DNA of 64,000 bases, from the NCBI RefSeq assembly GCF_001039355.2, contig NW_019775635.1, positions 592,121 through 656,120 on the forward strand, given 5' to 3'. Of this stretch, positions 49,301 to 59,900 are shown piece by piece. A model generated the notes under the pieces. It was given only the letters and a program-made list of their open reading frames with translations, did no database searches and was not told the origin of the DNA. The translations under genes and the position numbers were made by a program. The stretch comes from Lingula anatina. Taxonomy: Eukaryota > Brachiopoda > Lingulata > Lingulida > Lingulidae. Each line of letters starts with the position of its first letter. Position 1 is the stretch's first letter.

Positions 49301-52300
49301 TTGATCCACCAAAATTGACGTTGATTCAACAGTGAATCAATGTCGTTTGTCTGGTGGGCAGTCTTAGATAAAAAAGTATCTTTATTGGTTGAACAGGTTA
49401 GACTTATATATTCACCTAACAAACTGCATTGGTTTCAGGAAATGAAGTTTGTTGGAGGATCAGGTCTGATTTGTGAGAAACTAACTGCCAAGTTAAATAG
49501 TAAGTACATGGTGTGACTACCTGTGGTAGTATCAAAGTTGGATTATTAAAGGAGTGACAGATATATATTTCTGTTTGTTTGTTTGTTGTTGTTTTTATCA
49601 TCTCATTTGCATACTATATTTTCTTGAAAAAAGCTTTTGATAAGGCATTATGTTTAGTTGATATGTAATTAAAAAAGTATACAATTTATTTACATTTTGA
49701 AAAGATAATCGAGTTAGAAAATTGTTAATATTAAAAAATGCATTGATTTCACTTACTGAAAAACATCATCATGCTTGACAGTAAGTACTTACTATTATAG
49801 CAGAGATTCTCGAAATGACCTGTCTTTGATCTCTTCACTAGACAGGATACTTCAGGAGAGGCAAGTAACTGCCATCAGACAGACGTCTGAAGCTGTGGAA
49901 GTACACTGCCAGCAGGGAGACATCATAGAAGTAGGCAGTCACCTTAGTTTATAATGTTGTGTGTGCATTATGAACAAATACACATTATAGTGCACCATAG
50001 GTTATAACAAGTGTGACTTAATCAATATTTTAATAAAAAAGTATCTGTTGGATTTTCCTTTTGGGGAGAGATATAAAAATGGCATTTTTTGACTGTATTA
50101 TTATATTATTTGATACGATGGTGCATTATTTGATATCAAATATCAGTGTAGAAGGGTTATCCTGGCCATCCCTCCAACTGCTGTAGACAAGATACAGTTT
50201 GATCCCCCGCTGCCCTCTGGTGTTAAAAATGTGAGTATGTGAGATTTGGCTGACACATGCATAAACAAATTATATTTTTTTAAAACATTTTAATTAAATA
50301 CTCTTGTTACCATAGTACATGAAGCAGTTTTTTTTAATAATGTCATGTTTAGTTTAAATGTTTTAATGTACATGCCTTTTAACATCATGAATCATATTTA
50401 TTTTTCAGGTTGTCAGTATCGTTCCCAAGTCCAGCCATACCATCAAGACATTTATGTACTACTCGGCTCCATTTTGGCGAGACCATGGTGAGCAAATCTT
50501 GTGCTGTTACTTCCATACTTTTCCTTCTTCATGAATACATTCAGCACTCCTACACGTATGCCAATCTGTATGTATTTCATTTACCTGTTATTTGCATTTT
50601 GATGTGAATTTGACAGTATTTTTGCATAGAGAAATGAAAAATATTTCAAAGAAATGAAATGGAAAACATTTCTCCTTAAACTTAATTAATACCAGTAGTT
50701 CTGTTCATTATCTGAGCATATGTTATTATAAAATTGAATAGACACTGTACATGTACTACATGTACTAATATTCAAACTTGATTTCTTTCCCTCCTTTACC
50801 TGCATGTCCTTTCGCTGTAGTATTATAACCATTTAGATATTCAATCCCTCTCTCCATAGATCCTCCACTCTTAGCTATTTGTTTGGTTTCAGATCTGAAC
50901 GGTCAGCTGATATCTCAGTCAGGACCTGTTACCTACACCATAGATGACACCAAGCCAGATGGAACTGCACCATGTATCATGGGGTGAGGGGTGGTTTTGA
51001 TGGAGAGTATCAGTATCACTTTGTGTGTGTGTGTGTGTGTGTGCGTGTGCATGTGTGCGTGCGTGTTTATGTGCATGTTTCAGAATATTGAAGGTGATCC
51101 TTCTCAATAATGTTACCTGCTTGCTGTCACCTAATTAAAAGTGCCAATCAGGATAGTACATGTCTTAATCTAACTGCCATAATACTCTGTTTCATACATT
51201 TTAATTTGATTTGAAATGATGTAATATTAGGTTTACACTTATAAAAGATAGGTGTGCACAGGTAATGAATTGTACAAGTTCCAAGTGTCCAAGGTAAAAT
51301 GCTGTTATTTTCAGATTTATTGATGGCTTCCAAGCAGATGAATGTGCTAGCCTTGATCTTGAAGAGAGGTAAATATACATATACGCTAACTTGCATTTGA
51401 TAATTTGATAATTATGATATTGTAGAAATGTAAATTAAAAAGTCTCAATCAAATAAACATATTTTCAATATTCTTCAATTTAATCAGAATATTGTAACAA
51501 AAAAAAGGTAAAATTTTGACACAATTCAATGAAGTTAACAGTTTTCTATTTAGCTGCAGGGTAGTTCTTTAATTAGATAGTTTACTTGTTCCTTTTTTAT
51601 AATTTATTTAAAACCTAGAGAAAAAACAATTTCCACAAGAGAGGTGATAAAAACACTGTTATAGTAAAAAATATTTCCTTTGAAGAAAAACCTTGATATG
51701 CAAGCAATATGCAGCACAGTTTGGTCTAGAGCAGTTTCTCTCTCCAGTGTACTACATAGAGAAAGACTGGCATGAGGAGGAATGGAAGAGGCTGACTAAA
51801 GGGATGTGTGTATACTCACTTCCACCTGGAGTGCTCACTAAATGCAAAAGGTGATTGTTCCATGCATGCCACTTCTTTTGAAATGAGTGTTAAATATGTC
51901 GAAATAAGTTCTGAGGGATTGGAGAAATGTTTTGTGCATGATTTTTTTTTTCACAGAAAAGTTTTTTTCGATCCATAGGACAAGATTTTTTACGTCAGTT
52001 TCCCTTTTTATTAGGCTTGAACATGTTAATTTTTCAGGCTCCACGGAGATTCCTTCAACAAAGTTCATTTTGCTGGGACAGAAACAGCCTTGACCTTTCA
52101 AGGTTACATGGAGGGGGCAGTGAGATCTGCCAAAAGAGCTGTGCTGGAGGTAGTTTGGTTCTTATTTACACATGTACATTATTCAGTAGTGTAAATACAT
52201 GTCTAACTTGATGCAGACATTACAAGTTTTATAAAGGAAATAGAGGATCCAGTCTTTGAAGCTGTACAATTTGTGTTACAGTATCTTAACCTAAATAAGA

Positions 52301-52719
52301 TTTGACACCAATTATGAAAACTCAACAATTTTATTAAATTAGAAGTGAATTCCTCTCATACAAACCTATCAAGCTGCTGGGTGAAGTGGTCAGCTCAATA
52401 AAATACCATGAGAGATTTTACATGTTATCAAGAATGATGTGAATAATTAGGCAATGATTTTATTGCTTTGTGGCAACTGACGTAAAAATAATGTTACTGT
52501 TATTTTTCATTAATTTACAAATAGGTCCTAAATGCAGAAGGGAAGATGCCAAGTAATGATGCATTAAAAAAAGGGGAAGAAGTGGAGTCCATTCCTTATC
52601 TACAACCAAACTTCCTGGAGAGAAATTTACCAAGTGTGCCTCAGTTTATTCTGGTACTTTTTACTCTGATTGGGATAGCAGTGGCTGCTACACTTGGTTT
52701 CTTTGTCCATGGATCATAG
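46343..52719 (+). CDS. MAO: Monoamine oxidase-type flavin amine oxidase (complete, 15 exons)
   Basis: MAOs oxidatively deaminate amines at the mitochondrial outer membrane using covalent FAD. Exons: 46343-46403, 46713-46807, 47227-47367, 47772-47876, 48083-48174, 48419-48560, 49439-49499, 49842-49930, 50147-50230, 50409-50487, 50893-50983, 51315-51368, 51686-51850, 52038-52149, 52525-52719. All have GT-AG sites and consistent phases. The product is 521 residues, the usual MAO length, and the 15-exon count equals vertebrate MAO genes. Residues 11-21 are the dinucleotide fold (DVIIVGAGLSG); EARE.TGGRTET follows at about 43-54. FVGGSG lies in exon 7, the flavin-contacting Lys303 in TIKTFMYY, and Cys406 in KGMCVYSLPPGVL, where MAO-A has the FAD-linked Cys406. 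AGTETALTFQGYMEG holds Tyr443. ERNLPSV plus a C-terminal helix is the membrane anchor. Position 407 is Val where MAO-A has an aromatic-cage Tyr. Substrate range cannot be read from sequence. Confidence 0.95.
48811..49046. repeat. MITE-like element 1 in MAO intron 6
   Basis: Terminal inverted repeats: GGCCTCATTCCCATACACAC at the left against the complement of GTGTGTGTGGGAATGGGGTC at the right, with similarity continuing about 50 bases inward (CCCAACTCTGTG). About 236 bases with no coding capacity. Confidence 0.85.
49053..49262. repeat. MITE-like element 2 in MAO intron 6
   Basis: Starts six bases after the neighbouring element. TGCATTCCCACAGATTTTAG at the left pairs with TCTAAATGTGTGGGAACTCA at the right, with small indels. 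Its right end is shared with the copy at 43978-44130, so this is a family with at least two members in the window. Confidence 0.82.
49263..49362. repeat. Short foldback with repeated ACGTTGATTCAAC
   Basis: CCAGCAGGCAAACAACATTG pairs with the complement of CAATGTCGTTTGTCTGGTGG, and between them TTGATTCAACGTTGAT-type motifs alternate. About 95 bases, immediately following MITE-like element 2. Confidence 0.8.
51022..51066. repeat. Imperfect (GT)n microsatellite
   Basis: GT/GC-GT dinucleotides in a MAO intron, directly after exon 11. Confidence 0.95.
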
Positions 52720-53453
52720 TTACAATATGGGTGCAATACTTGAGGAAACATTCCCAATAGGTTATTGATTAGACTTTTGATTGGATAATTTACATGTAAA
52801 AAATTCCTATATTCTGTGCCAATTTTTTTTAAAAATGTGCTTCATTTTTTTAATAAGCATACATTTTGCCTCATAGGGTAAAAGGCTGATGTCTGTAAAG
52901 AAATTAGCTAGGTATTTAAAATATTGGTATAATGCAAATTTTAAACTTTATTTTATGATGTCACCATGTGTATATTTTATGATGGTCACCATGTGTGTGA
53001 AATGTACAATTCCATATGGCATTAAAATGAAGTATTGCCTTTGTGTTGTATTTTTTAAAACTCCCCTTTAACACAACACATACAAAAAAGTTACAATTAA
53101 TTCATTTTATAACCTGTGATTACAACAAAATTAAAACTTTGTTATCTTCTGTCTGGAGGATGAAACATGCCTTTCAGATTGAAACTCTACTTAAAAGAAT
53201 ATGGGAAAATCTGGTACAAAAATCTTTGGCCTCTAAAATTTGATTGCCATTGTGCTGAATATTATGAACACAGTAAAATTATGTATGCATTTTACTCTTC
53301 CAAAGAATCCCAAAACAAAAATGCATTTTTTGCAATCATCCCACCACAGCACTTTGTGCAACAAGCTGATAAATATAAAACATTTTGACAAAAAACAACA
53401 AAGGGAATGCATAATATAATAGATTTGAAGAGAAATATTCTAAAAGCATACTT

Positions 53454-53459
53454 AATAAA
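53454..53459 (+). terminator. Candidate poly(A) signal for the MAO gene
   Basis: AATAAA about 735 bases downstream of the MAO stop and about 480 bases from the stop of the convergent pseudokinase gene. The stretch 52720-53942 is otherwise 3'-UTR-like AT-rich sequence without coding potential. Confidence 0.35.
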
Positions 53460-53942
53460 ACAGTTGTAAAAATAGAAATATCTAAGCATGTGATTTGGCA
53501 CATTTACCTAAAATTGTAGGCCTGACCTAGACACCAAATGTTGTTTATTGTCCTAGCTAGACCTGACTAAAATTGATATTCCAAACCAGCTTAAATTAGC
53601 ATTAATTTTTTTCATCCACAGCAATATATTACCATGTGCTTTCATTTAATGAGGACTCCACAATAATTCTTTTCAAACATTTTGTGCTTTCAGCTGAATA
53701 CTGTTCCCTCATTGTCTAAACTACAGCAAGCAAAATTCTTCACACCAAAGCTGACATGAACACTAACAAGTCGAATCATATTCCCCGCCTACAATTGAGA
53801 CTACACATGGCTTGGGATTGCATGTTTTGTGCAGGTCTTCTTAATGGCTGACAGAGACTTAAATCCAAATCAGCCTAAATTCAAGTCGGCGTGGTCTTTG
53901 GAATGTTTAGAATCCCTGAATTGTATCCCAGTGGTACACCTC

Positions 53943-56900
53943 CTAGTTTGTTAGTATTCTTACACTGTCTTGGGGCAGTTCTTGTGTATTTGATGCCACT
54001 TGAAACACTGCCTTCCATTCAGGTGGGAAAGATAAGTCTTCCAACATATCTAAGATATCCTGCAAATGAAATAACTGAATTAAGGATTGCATCTTTGTTT
54101 AAAGTGTATGCCTATCTCATCTAAAACAAAAAAAGATTATTTATGTGGTAGCCTCAAAAATAATAGGTAGATTTTGATTCCATCTTTTTCAACAATTTTC
54201 TTAATTTAAAAAACATGAGAATTAAATTAAGTGTACATCTATATGAGAACAAGCAATAGCATGAAAACTATCAGTCTGTGTCCTGAGAGAATTTAGGTAC
54301 AGCAGAACCTACAGCACTTTTCAACTTTTCTGTCACTGACTCGTTTCTAATTTGGCAAAATAAATAAATAATAAAAGAACCAGCCCATTATGCCACCTCT
54401 ATGAGTCTACCTTAAAATGGGGTCTTTTGCCAGGTGTCTGGTGCCAGCATTTGGAGATCAGAGAAGACAGACTCTCAGGACATGATGGTGGCAAGGAAGG
54501 CCTTTGGTTGGACCGCACTCGTTCTAGAACCTTAAGTTTAATTGAAAAAAATTAGTTATTTATGTGGGCATTTAGGTTTTACATTCATAAGAATACATAA
54601 AACTGTATTTTTTTTTTAATATAAGCAAATTTATTTGGCTTGATTTTGATGAAACAGTAATGTAAAAGAAATTAAAGCAAATATTTTTCATACACAAATG
54701 CAAATTCACTTCTATATTTCATTGTTTTACAATTATGTGATTCAAAGATATACTGAAAAAATACAGGCATTTTGGGCCATCAGGTCATATCACCACAAGT
54801 TGTTTAGTTACATGACTGTATACCTGATACATAGAGAGCCCATCATATGGTATCTGCCTTGTCAGCATTTCCCAGAGTACAATTCCATAACTGTAAACAT
54901 CTGCTTTGGTAGTGACATCATGGTTGCTAAGCAACTCTGGGGCCATCCAGGCAGGGTTGCAGGCTGCAGATGTAGAGGCAGCAAGCTGGGCATCATGTCT
55001 GGAACACAAGTTATTCATCACATGAAGATCACGAGGTAAATGTTCAGCACAATTAGTGGCAGCAATATTTCTTTGTGTGGTTGCCATCACCTGCTTGCCT
55101 CTTGAATTTTAACTTTTAATCTTACCACATTTTACTTTTAGACACCCTGAGCTTCAGAGATCACTGGTAACTCATGATCACAGCAACTGGAAATGGCAGA
55201 GGCATGATAATAGGACAATCAAGTATTTTTAAACTCAAGGTGTTTATAACTGATGCACAACTCAAAAACAAGAAAAATTCTATAAAAGCATTTATACTTG
55301 AAAAATTAACTAAGCTATTTTTTCTATAGCAAATGAAACTTCATTTATTTATTAAAACATAGCTGAATAAATGAAACTATTCAACAGTCTCACTTGAGCT
55401 TGGAGAAGCCAAATCCTGACACCTTAGCCCTCCCATTTCCCCCCAGCAAGATGTGTGTGGTGTTGAGCTCCAGCACCAGTACCACAGGCTTGTGTCTGTG
55501 TAGGTAGTTCATCCCTAGAGCCACATCACGTGAGATCTGGTAGTAACTCACATGGTTCAGAGGAGGTCTGGAATAGAATGAATTACAAGTTTGTTTTTTT
55601 TTTCTTACACTGATGCTTCATATGTGTATGTACTATACCTGGGATTATATAAAAATATCGTATTTAACATTTTTAAAATTACATATGCAATCATATCAAA
55701 ATAACAGGAATTGTAAACCATCTAAAAACAACATGAAAAGAGTATCACTGGTCATGTGGTAAATACACAGTGTAAAGAATAAAGAAGTATATAAGATGGC
55801 ACTTCATTAGAAAAATGCTACGACATACAGATCAAGTGCACAACGGGACTCTTTAATGAAAAAAAAAAATCATCTACTGACAAGGATATCAATAAAACTG
55901 CTTTTCAGCCAGGCAGATATGGTATGTCATTTCTTAGATAAAAAAATGTACTGAAAACTGAAGTTTCAAGTTCTTTCGTGACACTGCCCCCAGCAGTAGT
56001 AACTCTGCCCAGGATGTGTCACTCACCTTGAACTGTCGTGAAGATACTCGTGAAGACTGCCCTGGGACATGAACTCCAGTACCATTAGAGGAAGACGAGT
56101 TTTTGTGCTGGCACCAAGGAGGAGAACCACTCTGGGGTGACGCAATTCTTGAAGTAAGTTCACCTAATTATATATAGAGCTGGATTAATAATTATGGCAC
56201 CAGATGAAATTGCTGTGTATTGTTGATGCAGAGAAAACTGGACCAAGATAATTCATTGACATTTAATCCTTGTAAACTTTCACAAATTTTATATAATTTA
56301 GATAGCCAGTTTCTTAAAATGTCTACACTAATTCATTATGTCAAAGTAAAAACTCTCATCCTTTGTCAAATTTCTTATTTTAATCACTGAACAATTATTT
56401 TACAAACAATGTGACAATTACTAATTACGTATCAGCAGTGCCATAATTTGACATTTATTTAGCATAAAAAATTTATAGAAAATTTACTGAAAAAAAAAAA
56501 TAATAAGACTAAACACCTCAGCAGTAAAATAATTCCTGTCCTGTGCTGCCAGGGGCACCTGCAGTCTCTTCACAGCCACCTCAGAGTTCCTGTATGTCCC
56601 TCTAAACACTTGGCAGAAAGTGCCCTCTCCTAGCAGATCTGAAGCACCACAAATATACACATATTATACACATATTTAACCAGTTTTTTTTCAATGCATT
56701 CCCTAAATATTTGGTAAAACAGTTCTATAAATGGACCATGACAAGTCTTTTTTTACTCAAACATGATCCTGCTTTAGAATTTTCCCTTGACTCAAAAATT
56801 TTAAAAATTAAAACCATAAATTTTAATGGGCACATTTATTGAATTGATTTTTCATGTTAAGTGTGTTTACAAAATGACTTTATCTTTTCCTAAACATAAA

Positions 56901-59900
56901 AGCTATATGATAAAACATAGGAATCACAGCAATGTTATTGCACTTTAAATGAAAAAATCCATGCATTTTAGAATTGTAAGATTGTATTCAAATACAAATA
57001 AACTTGAGAGAAATAATCATCAACCACAATAGCTATCAAGTTGTGAATAATAAACTTTTTTTGAGATGCAAATATCACCTGCTTCATCAAATAAAATGTC
57101 TCCTTTAGGTATTTCATTATGATTAACTCTGTCCCTGTACTTCATTTGACTGAGCTGGTCCTCTAGATACCTACAAAATAAAACAAATAGAGTGAAAGAA
57201 TTTGCCCCATTGCATAACAGTTTCATTCACAATATATCCATAAAGTTTAGTTTTCACAGCTGTGCAAAATTAGCACAAGTTTGTTCTACTTGCTCATTTA
57301 AATAAAATACTATGAAAATAACTGGTGCACAGGTTAAAATAAATGATACATAAAAATATGCAAGTAACATTCAAAATATACCTCTTTTTAAAGATGCTAC
57401 GAGCAAATGTCAAATGAAAACAGTGCTCCTCAAAAGATGTTGCCATTTCATATTAGGCACACGCTCTAATTATACACTTTAATTTTTTTTTAATATCTTT
57501 AATACACAGTACAGGAATTTAGTGCTACCTTCCTTTTTCAAAACGGTAGCTTTGTATGAGCAAATGCTTTGTATAAGCATTGTTGTTTTGCAAATCAAAA
57601 CACCTTCCCCTAACCTATCCCCTTACTGTTTGGTCAGGCAACAATAGATTTTGTGACATAATATATATTCAACAAAACATAATATTGACAACTTACATGG
57701 GTGCAAATTTCAACAATCAAAGGCTATTACATAACTTAACCCTATTTAAGCACTGGACTGTGTAAAGTGTAATAATTCCAGGGTTGTTTACAACACCTAG
57801 ATAATACTCAGTCTAATCAAAGAGAACAGAAATCGAATATTGGATATATGAAGGCATTACGTGTAAGAAACAAAATGTGTTTGAAAGTTGTGTACAGCTG
57901 TTACAACAACATTCACTTATTAGAACAAAACAAAATTTGGTACAGTGTAGGTGATTCATGCTGGTTTATTTGCTAAAACTGTATTACTTTTCTTGACTGG
58001 ACATTTAGTCTTCAAAAGAAAGGAGTAAAAAAAAAATCCAAATCTCTTTTATAACAACAGGGACATATTGACAATGATAGTACTGGATCTCCCCAAGCCA
58101 CTGGAAGCCAGTTTGGCATATTTCAATGATGAAAAGCAACTGATAAATTGGAAAATACATGCAGAGGACAATGGTGGAGTTACAGTCATTCTTCACTGGT
58201 CCAAGGCAGGAGGGGCTGGTCACAAAATGTCCCGCTCTGATGATGACCAAGGTCACACAAAGCCCTTCAAGTCCAGTCAGCTCAATGACGATGGGCATGT
58301 GATTTGGAATCCAAACTGGGAAGAGTTTAAGAAGAGAGAATCTTCAAGTGATGGGGAGAATTCTATCTATTATGCTTCAGCCTGTGCACAGCAAAATGAT
58401 GAAAACAAGCACTCCCATACCATTCCCATCAATGATGGTCTTCTCAATGAAGACCATACCATAGGCTTTGAGGAGAAATCAGCAGATCAATCATATCAAA
58501 ACACCAGTCAAAGAACATGGCCACAGAATGTACCTGGTGACAGGGCGACTCTAGGTCTACACTACGATGAACAGAAACAAAAACAAACTTTGGGGAGCCA
58601 AAGAGAGAGAACTTGCAGCCGAAGTTCTAGTGAGTGCTCTATTCAGTCCGCCATTGAGTCGCAAACAGTAAAGCACACCATGTCTCTCATACCTCGTATA
58701 GTGGTCACGCCACCCCCTGACAACGTTACACAAGATGAAATGTTCTCAGACCAGCAACAGTCCTCAAAATTTCAAGGAGAGGACCCTGCCAGAAAATATC
58801 CGATAGATGGCCCTCCTACAGATCAAAGAGTTGAGAAGCATAATGACAAATCCACTCAGCATGGGATGGCCTCCCCTACTAAAACTGAATTACATGTACC
58901 TACGTATCAGTACAACTCAAACTGGATCCCAGCCAGAGATCCATCCATCAGGTCTCATATAAACCAAACTATCGTGAAAATGGACGGCACTGGCCACACA
59001 CATGCTGACAATATAAGTACCTGTAGTATAAGCAATATCTGTTGTAGTGAAGATTATCATGTGTGTACCTTCTGTAGAGGAACTATTGGTCTCACATCTC
59101 TTAAACATGCCAGTGTACAGACCTATGACAATAACAACATAAATGGCAGCAACATGAATTATCAAAACACCAAGTCCTGTCACAATGCATCCACCCAGTG
59201 TTCTTTTATTGGAAATTATTACCTTCCTGGGGCAGATTTTGATGATGTTATTAATGAGCTGTCCATGTCCATTGATTTGACCAGCCACTGGTGTGAAGTC
59301 TGCTTGATAGATATGCCAGAGCCTCATTATAGCTGCATGCAGTGTGGGGGGTTTGAACTCTGCAGAGAGTGCTTTGAGGGGACTGGGGGTATTCACAGTT
59401 GTCACATTCTTCAGGGAACCAATGATGAGATTATGTTCACAAATGATGTGAAAAGAAGTATCAGTGAATAGAATTATGAACATCTGGTAAATTCCCTTTG
59501 TAGAATTTATAATTCTATTTTCCAAATATAAAAACCATGAGTTTTATGGTTTGTTATTCTTTGAAATTTTTTATTGTAACTCACCGTGTGGTTTACGTTT
59601 CTGAATAGCAAAAAGGGAAACGTGCAGTCTTAAACGCAACTTACTAAACTTATATTTTTACCCATCAAATATCTTGAAAATGTATTTAATGATTATAAAG
59701 GATGTTTGAAATAAAATACTGATTTTTTGTGATTGTTTATTATTTCCCAATATTTAAATATATTAAAACATGTCATCATAACCAATATTTTTTGACACCT
59801 AAGATCTGTCAAATATAGTCAAATGAAGAAATTAAACTTACTTTATTTCCTCCCTCTGTTTCTCCTTCTGTTTCCTCATATTCTCCAGAAGCTCTTGCTT

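Noticed and set aside
54698-55039. 113-residue plus-strand open frame
   Set aside because: Antisense of the kinase exon carrying WMAPE; coding evidence is entirely on the minus strand.
58917-59525. 202-residue open frame on the minus strand
   Set aside because: It is the antisense shadow of the ZZ-finger coding exon. The plus-strand frame has the zinc-binding pattern and the start/stop/poly(A) logic.
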